A DNA stretch of 41,769 bases, from the NCBI GenBank assembly GCA_005884765.1, contig VAZV01000204.1, forward strand, positions 1-41,769, given 5' to 3'. This document shows positions 17,215 to 24,932 of the stretch, in pieces. The DNA comes from Alphaproteobacteria bacterium (GTDB taxonomy: Bacteria > Pseudomonadota > Alphaproteobacteria > Rhizobiales > Xanthobacteraceae). Both the position numbers and the translations under genes were made by a program. Numbering within the stretch: the stretch's first letter is position 1; each line of letters starts with the position of its first letter. The notes under the pieces are model-generated. The model worked only from the letters and a program-made list of their open reading frames with translations. It did not search any database and had not been told where the DNA came from.

Positions 17215-18195
17215 CTACCGCGCATCCGCATACCTGGCGGGCAGCATGCCGACAAATCCACTGATGTCGGCGTACCAAACATTGCCATCGCGATCGACGG
17301 CGATGCTGAATGGCCGGGCATTGTCGCGGGGAAGCGCAAAGACCGTGATGTGGCCGTTGCGCAGCCGCCCGAGACTCGCGCGGCGCATCATGCCGAACCA
17401 GACATCGTCATTGCGGGCTACGGCAATGCCGCTGAGACCGGCATTTTCCCGGCCCACCTCGACGTCCGAGAATTGTCCATCCTTGAAACGCCCGATTCGA
17501 TTGGCGCGAAACTGCAGGAACCAAACCGAACCATCGGAGCCAGCCGCGACGTCAGTCGGCACGGCACCGCCACGCGGAAGGTCGAATGTCCTGCTGGTCC
17601 CGTCGGCTGCGAGGCGCAGCAGTTGGTTGCCGCTTTGCAGCGTCGCCCATATGGCGCCATCGGCCGTCACCGCGACCCCGTAGGGGCCGCCGCGCGCGGA
17701 CTCGATCTGATAGCGGGTAAAAACTCCGTCCTTCAGCCTGGTCATGCCATAGCCGGTCGGGTCGGCGAACCAGGCGGCGCCGTCGAGCGCGATCGCCAGC
17801 CGTCCGAGGCGAGCGATCGGAGTGTCGAGCGGAAACCGTGAGATCTCGCCGGCGCTGCTGACGTGTGCAATGGCGCGCGCGGCGAGGTCCGTGTACCAGG
17901 CGCTGCCGTCGGCCGCGACCGCGAGCCCGAGCGGCTCGAAGTTGCGGCTGGACGTGGGCAGCCGTTCGATACGGCCGTTGCGCAGTCGGCCGATCGTATC
18001 GGCATGGTCGATGGTGAACCAGATGCTTCCGTCGGTGCCCGCCGCAATCGCGATCGGCGCTTCCTGCGGCTCGGCCATGCGATACTCGATGAATTTTTCT
18101 TCCGGGGTGGCGCGCACCAGCAGAAGTGCGCCTCCCGCCAGCACCGCGATGCCCAGTGCCGCGGCAGGCATCGCTAGCGGCCATGCGCGGATCAT
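17215..18195 (-). CDS. virginiamycin B lyase-like (Vgb) beta-propeller protein
   Basis: The 326-aa protein begins with a membrane-anchor/signal segment (AAALGIAVLAGGALLLV) and then has about six to seven repeats of the streptogramin-lyase/NHL type, each containing a variant of ADGSIWFTxxxxxxIGRLxxG (for example DGSIWFTIDHADTIGRLRNG and DGSVWFLQFRANRIGRFKDG). True Vgb enzymes linearise streptogramin B, but most environmental homologues have unknown roles. The start ATG overlaps the stop of the upstream gene (ATGA at 18192-18195), so the two propeller proteins are translationally coupled and probably act together outside the cytoplasm. Confidence 0.85.
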   Translation of the reverse strand: MIRAWPLAMPAAALGIAVLAGGALLLVRATPEEKFIEYRMAEPQEAPIAIAAGTDGSIWFTIDHADTIGRLRNGRIERLPTSSRNFEPLGLAVAADGSAWYTDLAARAIAHVSSAGEISRFPLDTPIARLGRLAIALDGAAWFADPTGYGMTRLKDGVFTRYQIESARGGPYGVAVTADGAIWATLQSGNQLLRLAADGTSRTFDLPRGGAVPTDVAAGSDGSVWFLQFRANRIGRFKDGQFSDVEVGRENAGLSGIAVARNDDVWFGMMRRASLGRLRNGHITVFALPRDNARPFSIAVDRDGNVWYADISGFVGMLPARYADAR

Positions 18196-19397
18196 CGCGG
18201 CGCCGCGCGCCGGCGTGACAGGTGCAGCGCCGCAAGGCTGCCGCCGATCAGCACCAGTACACAGAACGAGAGGCCACCCGCAAGGCTGATCGGATCGATG
18301 CGCGCCAGGAGGTTGCCGCCGTCGATGGCCATGCGCCAGACTTCCGCATAGGGCATCAGCGAGAAGACCGCGTAGACGACGCCCGCATCCTTCGGATCGC
18401 GGGCGAGAGGGCCAGCCTCGATATGAACCGGAAGGTTGTCTTCTTTTGGCGCCCACGTTTCTCCGCCGTCCTCGCTTCGATAGATTCCGCGATCGGAGGA
18501 GACCACCAGGGTCGTCGCGTCTGCGCTCGCCGCGATGCCGCGCACCCTGGCTTTCGGCTCTGGCAACGAGCGTCCGGCGGAATGCCAACCGGAGCCGAGA
18601 TCGTCGCTGACCACGATCCGGCCGCCCCCCGCCGCCCAGATCCGTTGCGGCCGCGCAGCGTCGGTCGCGATCGTGTCGACCGGCGCATCTGCGCCGCCAA
18701 AACCGGCGTTCCGCCAGGTGCGCCCCCCATCATGGCCGATCATCGCCCGGCCGTCGATCACCGCCGCCAGAGTGTCGGCCGATCCCGCGACCGCCGCCAG
18801 CGCCGTCATCTCGCTCATCTGCGGGAGCCCCGGCACGACCACATAGCTGCGGCCGCCGTCCTCGCTGGAGAACAGCCGGCTCCGGCCGAGCAGATAGAAA
18901 CGACCGGTCGCCGCCCCGACGACCAGCGCTCGCGCCGGGATTGCGGACTCCGGGGCCTCGGCGCGCAGCCAGCCGTCCTGGTCCCGACGAAACACGCCGC
19001 TTGCCGCCGCGCACACGGCCAACTCGCCGTCCGGCGAGAAGGCGAGCGCAAATACCGCACCGATGATGAGGTCGCGCGCCTCCGGCATCCAACTCCGCCC
19101 GCCATTGTGCGAACTCAGGATTCCGAGATCGGTGCCGACCAACAGGTGGGACGAATCGCGTGGGTCGACTGCGACCACAAGCGCCGCATTGAGAAACAGG
19201 CCGACATCCGCATTCAACCAGGCGGCACCAAGATCACGGGAGCGAAACACGCCGCCATAGCTGCTCGCGTCATGCGCGGACGCGCTGCCGGCCAAAAGGA
19301 ACACCACGCAGGCAAGCCAAAAAGTCAGCCGACGCACGCCGATTTGTTCTCTTCTCATCCCAAGATGAAGCGGTCGAGGTGGGACGACCGGTCCCAT
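18192..19397 (-). CDS. exported Asp-box (BNR/sortilin-like) beta-propeller protein with C-terminal anchor
   Basis: A signal sequence (LTFWLACVVFLLAGSASAHD) is followed by at least six Asp-box motifs of the S-x-D-x-G-x-x-W type: FRSRDLGAAW, LSSHNGGRSW, FSSEDGGRSY, IGHDGGRTW, VSDDLGSGW and YRSEDGGETW. These mark a VPS10/YCF48-like propeller. A C-terminal hydrophobic helix (GGLSFCVLVLIGGSLAALHL) followed by RRRAAPR anchors it in the membrane. I chose the ATG at 19397 because GAGAGG lies nine bases upstream; ATGs at 19433 and 19358 are alternatives. It starts 14 bases after the hydrolase stop and overlaps the next gene, forming an operon. Propellers of this type often mediate protein contacts. 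Confidence 0.82.
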   Translation of the reverse strand: MGPVVPPRPLHLGMRREQIGVRRLTFWLACVVFLLAGSASAHDASSYGGVFRSRDLGAAWLNADVGLFLNAALVVAVDPRDSSHLLVGTDLGILSSHNGGRSWMPEARDLIIGAVFALAFSPDGELAVCAAASGVFRRDQDGWLRAEAPESAIPARALVVGAATGRFYLLGRSRLFSSEDGGRSYVVVPGLPQMSEMTALAAVAGSADTLAAVIDGRAMIGHDGGRTWRNAGFGGADAPVDTIATDAARPQRIWAAGGGRIVVSDDLGSGWHSAGRSLPEPKARVRGIAASADATTLVVSSDRGIYRSEDGGETWAPKEDNLPVHIEAGPLARDPKDAGVVYAVFSLMPYAEVWRMAIDGGNLLARIDPISLAGGLSFCVLVLIGGSLAALHLSRRRAAPR

Positions 19398-19410
19398 CCG
19401 AAAGCACCTC

Positions 19411-20409
19411 TCATGGCTTGCGCGATTTTTCACCCGGCGCCAGCGTGAGCTCGGCCATGCGTCCGCCGTTCAACGCCACCCAGGAATTCTTCGTCAGCGG
19501 ATATTTGTCCGTGTAGCTCAGCGGCTCGTGGGCGGAGACGCAGTTGTTGTAACCCCCGGTGATCTTGTAGCACTTCTCGTAGGCGAGAAACTGCTGGACC
19601 GTATCGGTCTGCTGCACGTTCGCCGTCATCCAATCGCGGATGCCCTCGTAGGACGAGAAGGCGTCCGATCCGAACACCAGCTTGCCGATGCTGGTCGGCA
19701 CCTCCAGCAACTGCGAGCCGGCTGTATGGGCGCGAAACGCCGGATGAATCCGCACACCCGGCAGAATCTCCGCCTCGCCGTCGACGATCACGGCCTTGCC
19801 CTTCAGCACCTTGCCGTAGACTTCCTCGATGGTGAGCGGCATGTAGCCGCAAGCGGGCGTACGATTGCAGCCGCCCGGATCGGAGTTGACCGCCCGGATG
19901 TGGGGCTCCGGATAATTGAGCGCCCACTCGATCGCCTTGAGCTCCTCACGTTGGACGTAAAGCACGGCGTTGGGCAGGTCGGACAATTGGCCCGCGTGGT
20001 CCCAGTGGGCGTGGCCGATCACCACCTTCGTGACATCGGCGGCGTTGAAGCCGAGAACCTTCAGCTGGTCCGCGAGTGGGGCCCAGTGATCCGACCCGGT
20101 CATCTTCAGATAATCCTGCTGCTTCCAGCCGGTATCGTAGAGGATCAACTCACTTCCGCACTTGATCACACCGACGTTCACTGGCAGATCGACGCTCGGG
20201 ATGTTGCTCTCCGGCTTGGTGCTGCCGGGCACGAACGCGCGGTCCGGCATGAAGGATCCGAACGGCACGTTCATGAAACGGCTGCTCTCGATCAGCCATG
20301 CCGAGCAGATCGGTTGCTGGGCCTGAGCCGCTGCGCCGAACAGGCATGCGAGCGCCGCGATCCCTGCGGTCAACGCAAACGGACGAATTCGTAATGCACG
20401 TTTTCTCAT
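19411..20409 (-). CDS. exported metallo-beta-lactamase-fold hydrolase (lactonase-like)
   Basis: The 332-aa protein has a signal peptide (ending GAAAQAQQP) and the metallo-hydrolase metal motif GHAHWDHAGQ (HxHxDH). More metal ligands follow as His in RAHTAGSQ and Asp in VFGSDAFSSYEG. The sequence most resembles N-acyl homoserine lactone lactonases and related periplasmic MBL hydrolases, but the substrate is not certain. AGGGAGGA precedes the ATG at a good distance. It lies 82 bases downstream of a small exported protein and heads the pair of propeller genes, so a three-protein periplasmic unit is probable. Confidence 0.88.
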   Translation of the reverse strand: MRKRALRIRPFALTAGIAALACLFGAAAQAQQPICSAWLIESSRFMNVPFGSFMPDRAFVPGSTKPESNIPSVDLPVNVGVIKCGSELILYDTGWKQQDYLKMTGSDHWAPLADQLKVLGFNAADVTKVVIGHAHWDHAGQLSDLPNAVLYVQREELKAIEWALNYPEPHIRAVNSDPGGCNRTPACGYMPLTIEEVYGKVLKGKAVIVDGEAEILPGVRIHPAFRAHTAGSQLLEVPTSIGKLVFGSDAFSSYEGIRDWMTANVQQTDTVQQFLAYEKCYKITGGYNNCVSAHEPLSYTDKYPLTKNSWVALNGGRMAELTLAPGEKSRKP

Positions 20410-20491
20410 TGCGTCCTCCCTTACAACTAGATTGAGTTTTCCGAGTGAGATCGGATTCGCTTGTCTCTTCTCCTGCGGCTCGATTTGCCCG

Positions 20492-21046
20492 CTAATGCGG
20501 CTTGTATTGTCCCGGCCAAAGCACTTCGCCGACGCGCAGCATGTCTTCTGACGCCCTCACATCCATCTCGTGTGCGACGCCGAGTCGCTGCCTGTCGCTA
20601 TCCTCGGTGAATTTCAGCATCTCGGCCGCAGCATTGGCGTAGAGCGCCATCGCGCCGACGTACTGCACTTGCGTCTTCGAGAGCGAGGGCGGCGCGCTCA
20701 TGGCGCGGACCTGCATTTCGGCATCGTGAAAGAATTTCGCCAGCGGCTCGATCTTTCGTGCGAGCGCCCGTGCGTCCCGATCCTCGGCCTGATAGGTGAT
20801 GCCGGCAAAGCTCATCGCCACCGCCGACCGGGTGGCCTCCCGGTGGACCGCCCACAAGGCCGTCGCGAAGCGTTCCTCGTCCGCCGTCAATGCCGGCGGC
20901 TGGGGTTTCCCGGCTTGCGGGCTGACAGTTTGCGCCGCTGATTGTACCACCGATCCCGGCCGCGCTTCGTGCAGCCAAGCGGCACCCGTGATCGCCGCGA
21001 GCGTCGAAACGACGCCGGCTAGCAACAACGACCGACCACCGGGCAT
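20492..21046 (-). CDS. small exported hypothetical protein
   Basis: The 184-aa protein has an N-terminal hydrophobic segment (SLLLAGVVSTLAAITGAAWL) and a helical periplasmic domain, rich in Ala and charged residues (RFATALWAVHREATRSAVAM, ARALARKIEPLAKFFHDAEM). I do not recognise the family. The ATG at 21046 lies 19 bases after GGAGG, too far for a normal ribosome binding site. An in-frame ATT at a better distance from GGAGG could be the real start, which would add only a few residues. It precedes the MBL hydrolase on the same strand. Confidence 0.7.
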   Translation of the reverse strand: MPGGRSLLLAGVVSTLAAITGAAWLHEARPGSVVQSAAQTVSPQAGKPQPPALTADEERFATALWAVHREATRSAVAMSFAGITYQAEDRDARALARKIEPLAKFFHDAEMQVRAMSAPPSLSKTQVQYVGAMALYANAAAEMLKFTEDSDRQRLGVAHEMDVRASEDMLRVGEVLWPGQYKPH

Positions 21047-21188
21047 GCCGATCGTCTGAATGGCGCATCCTCCATTTATAGTTGCGGTACTCTATCCCTC
21101 GGTTTCCGCGTCGGTCAACCGATGCCGAGGTGAAACAGACCGCGCCCGCACGCATGGCTTGCTGTTGCCCGCGAGCCGCATGCCGTGG

Positions 21189-22025
21189 TCAACGGGGCGC
21201 CCAGGTCGGCGCGCCGGTGAACAGGCCGCCCTCGGCAAAGCCGATGCCGTAGACCAGGACCACCCCGAAGACGAAGCTGACCAGGCCCGACGCCACGCGG
21301 AGCCGCCAATTGAATTTCGGCAGATTGACGGCCGTGAACACAAACGGCGCCGATAGGATCAGCGTGATCAGCATCATTCCGACGATAGTGCCGAGCCCAA
21401 ACAGCAGCAGATAGCCGAGCGCGGCGAAAGGCTCGCGGATGATGGACAGGACCATCAGTGCGACGGCGGCCGATCCTGCGAGGCCGTGAACAAGGCCGAC
21501 CGCAAACGGTCGTAGCCAGTCATAGAACGCGAGCCGGCGGAGCCCACTGCGGTCGAGTCGCGCCAGCGGGGTGTGCTCCTCGGCATGCCCGTGCGCATCG
21601 GGGCCGTGACCGTGCGGGTGCCGATGCAGGTAGTCGCCGTGCGCATGCAGGTGATCGTGGAGGTCGAGCGCATGTCCGGCTGGGTCACCCTCATGGACGT
21701 GGGCCGCGCTGACCGCGCGGCCCAATCCTGTTAAGGTGAAAACCCCCAGCAGGACCAGCATGATACCGACGGCGAATTCCATCGACAGACCGAGCTGTGG
21801 CGGGATGACGACGCCGAACACGATGATCGCCGCGCCGACCGCCATGACCGTGATGGTGTGTCCGACGCCCCATGAGGCACCGATCAGCGCCGAGCCCCCC
21901 AGGCTGCGCTCGCGACTGACGATCGTTGCAATGGCGACCACATGGTCGGCGTCGGTCGCGTGACGCATCCCCAGGAAGAAGCCAAGAAACAGGAAGGATA
22001 TGACGCTCAAGGCGGCTCCGATCAT
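21189..22025 (-). CDS. NiCoT-family nickel/cobalt permease
   Basis: The 278-aa membrane protein carries the NiCoT signature RHATDADHVVAIATIVSRE (the HX4DH motif) in the first membrane segments. These are followed by GGSALIGASWGVGHTITVMA, a His-rich loop (HDHLHAHGDYLHRHPHGHG) and LVHGLAGSAAVALMVLSII. NiCoT permeases take up Ni2+ or Co2+ with high affinity. The frame continues upstream to 22277, but the family begins at the ATG at 22025. Two unrelated nickel permease families in one neighbourhood, with nikR, make nickel the likely common theme. Confidence 0.88.
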   Translation of the reverse strand: MIGAALSVISFLFLGFFLGMRHATDADHVVAIATIVSRERSLGGSALIGASWGVGHTITVMAVGAAIIVFGVVIPPQLGLSMEFAVGIMLVLLGVFTLTGLGRAVSAAHVHEGDPAGHALDLHDHLHAHGDYLHRHPHGHGPDAHGHAEEHTPLARLDRSGLRRLAFYDWLRPFAVGLVHGLAGSAAVALMVLSIIREPFAALGYLLLFGLGTIVGMMLITLILSAPFVFTAVNLPKFNWRLRVASGLVSFVFGVVLVYGIGFAEGGLFTGAPTWAPR

Positions 22026-22475
22026 TGCGGACGTACCAAGGTGGTTATCCCCCCGGCCGTCATTATGCAGCGTTTCGACGCCACGCCAATTCCCATATGC
22101 ACGTGCACCCATGGCACGGCCGCGGTGCGGGGCATGGCAGGCCGGCCCGCGAGCTATTGGAACGGTGTTTTGCCGGCCATGTCCGCTCATGGCGGCGGCA
22201 CATCGCTGACATACCGGGTGCCGCCTCCGACGTCTGTTGCCGGGGGATAAGCGGACATCACCACATCTGCAGAGCACGCGCCCCAGAGCTGGACGAGATC
22301 ATTGTCCAGCTCGTGTGAGGGCAGGGATGAGCGCGGCGGCCGGTGCAATGGCTCGGCAGCCAAGCTTCGCCATCTAATGGACAATCTGGCCCGCCCGCCC
22401 TTCGGCCGGACTGCGCATTGATCCCCGCGTGCGGGCTCCCACATCCTGGTTGGACTTGCAGCTCCAGAGAGATCG
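22026..22475. other. intergenic region with two perfect inverted repeats
   Basis: No gene is recognised. Perfect inverted repeats occur at 22194-22201/22218-22225 (GGCGGCAC...GTGCCGCC) and 22286-22294/22304-22312 (GAGCTGGAC...GTCCAGCTC, 9-base loop). They could be REP-like elements or structured leader RNA of the flanking divergent genes. Confidence 0.6.
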
Positions 22476-22871
22476 ATGTTCCGCAATTCGCCGCTTGTTC
22501 TCGTCCTGCTGCTCGGCAGGTTGGTTGCGCCGGGGAGCGCATACGCGCAGCTCACGCCGCCAGCCGGATCGGCAGGGGCGGGCAATTCGCCGATTAGCGG
22601 CGTGCCGTTCGGTCCTGCCAATCCCAGCGTGCTCAGCGACCCCAGCGGCATCGGCAATGCGTCGAGGGTCCCGCCGCTTGGTAGAAATCCTCCGACGCCG
22701 GTCGTCTCCTCCACACCAACCGTTTCATCACCGTCAAGGGTGGTAACGCCCTACGCGGGCGCGTCACAGCGCATCATCGGCGCAGATCGCGCTTACTCGA
22801 GAAGGCCGCAGTTCCGCCGCCGGAGCCGGCCACAGGTGAGCAAGTTTAGCGGGATCTGCCGGGGCTGTTAG
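22476..22871 (+). CDS. small secreted Pro/Ser-rich hypothetical protein
   Basis: The 131-aa product has a signal peptide (FRNSPLVLVLLLGRLVAPGS, cleavage near AYAQ), a low-complexity region rich in Gly, Pro, Ser and Val, and a basic end (RRPQFRRRSRPQ). Similar proteins are common in Bradyrhizobium without known function. A strong terminator follows directly. Confidence 0.65.
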   Translation: MFRNSPLVLVLLLGRLVAPGSAYAQLTPPAGSAGAGNSPISGVPFGPANPSVLSDPSGIGNASRVPPLGRNPPTPVVSSTPTVSSPSRVVTPYAGASQRIIGADRAYSRRPQFRRRSRPQVSKFSGICRGC

Positions 22872-22890
22872 CAACGATGAGGCGGAGTAA

Positions 22891-22915
22891 GGCCGCCTCC
22901 GTAGGCGGCCTCTTT
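22891..22915 (+). terminator. intrinsic terminator
   Basis: Perfect stem GGCCGCCT (22891-22898)/AGGCGGCC (22903-22910) with a CCGT loop, followed by TCTTT. It lies 20 bases after the secreted-protein gene and ends its transcription; the converging gene at 22958 may share it in reverse. Confidence 0.85.
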
Positions 22916-22957
22916 CATCAGCCCTGGGCCGATCGCTCGCCGAGGTCCATCGCGTCG

Positions 22958-23254
22958 TCACATCGGCGGCTTCACGCCCTCAGCGCCGATCACGACCGCG
23001 GCAGCTTCCGAGCCATCCTTCTTCATCACGACGAAGACCTTGCGCCCAACGGCCAGTTGATCGGCCGGCGCCTTGTCAAAGGCGACGACCGTCGCGCTCA
23101 TCGGGATGGTGATTGTCTGTTCACCGCGGGCGTAATTCAGCCTGACCACACGATCCGTTCCGACCTCTTCGATCTTGGCGATATTGGCGTTGGTCATCAT
23201 GTTTGGCTTGGATTCAAGATCCCAGGGATAGTGCCCCTCGGCCAGACGGATCAC
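22958..23254 (-). CDS. hypothetical periplasmic-type protein, probably with a damaged N-terminus
   Basis: From the GTG at 23254 the product is 98 aa, a beta-rich domain reading WDLESKPNMMTNANIAKIEE, GEQTITIPMSATVVAFDKAP and VGRKVFVVMKKDG. Rhizobial proteins of this kind are normally exported. The same frame upstream, open to a stop at 23357, reads GAAAFLTPTPTQSFREAKV, which looks like the end of a signal peptide plus the first mature residues, yet it contains no ATG, GTG or TTG. The N-terminus has therefore probably been lost, or a rare CTG (23293) is used. It lies just downstream of eboF. Confidence 0.55.
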   Translation of the reverse strand: MIRLAEGHYPWDLESKPNMMTNANIAKIEEVGTDRVVRLNYARGEQTITIPMSATVVAFDKAPADQLAVGRKVFVVMKKDGSEAAAVVIGAEGVKPPM

Positions 23255-23337
23255 CTTAGCTTCGCGGAAGGATTGGGTAGGAGTTGGCGTCAGGAAGGCG
23301 GCGGCGCCGCTCCCGACCCCGAATTCTAGCCGTCCGG

Positions 23338-24696
23338 CTATGATCGGAAGATCAGGTCAAGTAAGAGTGGCTTGACGTCGGTCGCCGCCAATTTCGTTCT
23401 ACCGAGCGGCTCACTCGAAATCACGAGTGGGCCATCCCCGGTTTTGTCGGTGAGGCGGCCATGCGATCCCCGTACCAGCGACGCGTCGAGCGGAATGACG
23501 TCCATCAGGGTACGAAATCCCAGCTTGCGCATGAACAGACGCTTGCCGATTGCGAGCTTCGGTGACGAGATGCCGGGATCGACGAAAAGCTCGACTGGAT
23601 CGTATCCGGGCTTGCGGTGAATTTCGACCGTGCGGGCAAAGTCCGGCGCACGGTCATTATCGTTCCAATAATAGTAAGTGAACCACGACCGAGAGTCGGC
23701 GATCGCGACGAGTTCACCGGATCGTCGATGATCTAATTGGATAAGGCTTTTGTCCGTTGCGTCGTACACCCGTTCTACGCCATCTAGTCCCTTCAAGAGA
23801 TCTTTCACCTTCGCTTGCAGTCCCACGTCGGACAGATAGATGTGCGCGATCTGGTGGTCGGCTACGGCAAAGGCTTTGGAAGAGATGGGATCGAGCAACT
23901 CGCCGCCGTCCTCTTCTCGCACGGACAACAGGCCGGCATCGCGAAGCGCCCTGTTGATGTGTATGGGCCGATTGACGGGGGTGATCCCGTATTCCGACAG
24001 AATGATCACTGAGCGCCCGCTGGCACGTGCAGCGTCGACGAGGTCGCCCACGACGGTGTCAATTTCGGTCAGCGATTGCCGGACCTTCGGATGAGTTTCA
24101 TCGGGGCCGAAGCGCTGTAGATCGTAGTCAAGATGCGGAAGATAGGCGAGGGTCAGGGTTGGGTTGGCCTCGGCCATCACGAACTTGCTCGCGTCGGCGA
24201 TCCAGCGCGTGGAGACGATCGAAGTCCCTGGTCCCCAAAACTGAAACAGGGGGAATGCTCCGAACCGTTCCGTCAATTGATCCCGTAGTTGACCTGGTAC
24301 GGTGTAGCAATCGGGCAGTTTGCGACCATCCGCCTTGTAGATAGGGCGCGGGGTGGCACCGAAATCATGGCTCGATGCCATGTTGTACCACCAGAACATG
24401 TTGGCGCAGGTGAAAGCGGGATCACGCTTCTTGCCGGCCTCCCAAATCTTCTCGCCACCGACGAGCCGATTGGATTGGCGCCACAGAAAGATTTCCATCT
24501 GATCGCGAAACAACCAGCCGTTGGCCACGATCCCGTGATCTCGCGGGGGGAGCCCCGTCATGAAACTTGCCTGCACGCTGCAGGTGACGGCGGGAGTGAC
24601 GGTATCGAGCGCGGCCATACCGCCTTCGCGGGCAAGCGCTGAAAGTCTTGGCGTCAATGGTCCCAGGTGCCGTGGCGTCAATCCGACCACGATCAT
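23338..24696 (-). CDS. eboF: EboF: alkaline phosphatase/nucleotide pyrophosphatase-like protein
   Basis: The 452-aa protein belongs to the type I phosphodiesterase/nucleotide pyrophosphatase family. The nucleophile region VTPAVTCSVQASFMTGLPPR (Thr nucleophile) is followed by HGIVANGWLF, FWRQSNRLV, the metal-site segments LPHLDYDLQRFG and SEYGITPVNRP, and the late ADHQIAHIYL. The ATG at 24696 (MIVVGLTPRHLG) matches the usual family start; a GTG at 24753 would add 19 residues. In ebo clusters this enzyme is a regular member and is thought to hydrolyse a phosphoester of the transported metabolite. It is transcribed away from eboD across a shared 236-base intergenic region. Confidence 0.88.
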   Translation of the reverse strand: MIVVGLTPRHLGPLTPRLSALAREGGMAALDTVTPAVTCSVQASFMTGLPPRDHGIVANGWLFRDQMEIFLWRQSNRLVGGEKIWEAGKKRDPAFTCANMFWWYNMASSHDFGATPRPIYKADGRKLPDCYTVPGQLRDQLTERFGAFPLFQFWGPGTSIVSTRWIADASKFVMAEANPTLTLAYLPHLDYDLQRFGPDETHPKVRQSLTEIDTVVGDLVDAARASGRSVIILSEYGITPVNRPIHINRALRDAGLLSVREEDGGELLDPISSKAFAVADHQIAHIYLSDVGLQAKVKDLLKGLDGVERVYDATDKSLIQLDHRRSGELVAIADSRSWFTYYYWNDNDRAPDFARTVEIHRKPGYDPVELFVDPGISSPKLAIGKRLFMRKLGFRTLMDVIPLDASLVRGSHGRLTDKTGDGPLVISSEPLGRTKLAATDVKPLLLDLIFRS

Positions 24697-24932
24697 CGCC
24701 AACACTGCCTTCAACGCCTGCCTCCGCCTGCTGAGTTGGGACAGTTCCGGCACTTCGGTCGCATGCAGCGGGACCGAGCGAAACAGCTTGCCAAACTGCC
24801 AAGCACAGTGGCACGCTGTCCAATAAAATGGAAAGTGAGAGGCGGTTTTTCAAGCGATCCGCAGATCGCTTCGTCACTGTTCGCTGGCGCCGTCTAAACC
24901 ACAAGAGCAAGGGCGCCGCGTGGGAGGATGCC
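24697..24932. promoter_or_regulatory. divergent promoter region between eboF and eboD
   Basis: This 236-base region must carry the start signals of both arms of the ebo cluster. It ends in GGGAGGA, the ribosome binding site of eboD. I see no certain -35/-10 pair and no clear operator. Confidence 0.5.

Noticed and set aside
18222..19448. Plus-strand open frame of 408 codons opposite the Asp-box propeller gene
   Set aside because: The minus strand has six Asp boxes, a signal peptide and a membrane anchor; the plus frame is low-complexity shadow.
24828..24932. N-terminal extension of EboD from the ATG at 24828
   Set aside because: The extra residues are basic and unlike the family, and a strong GGGAGGA site lies directly before the ATG at 24933.
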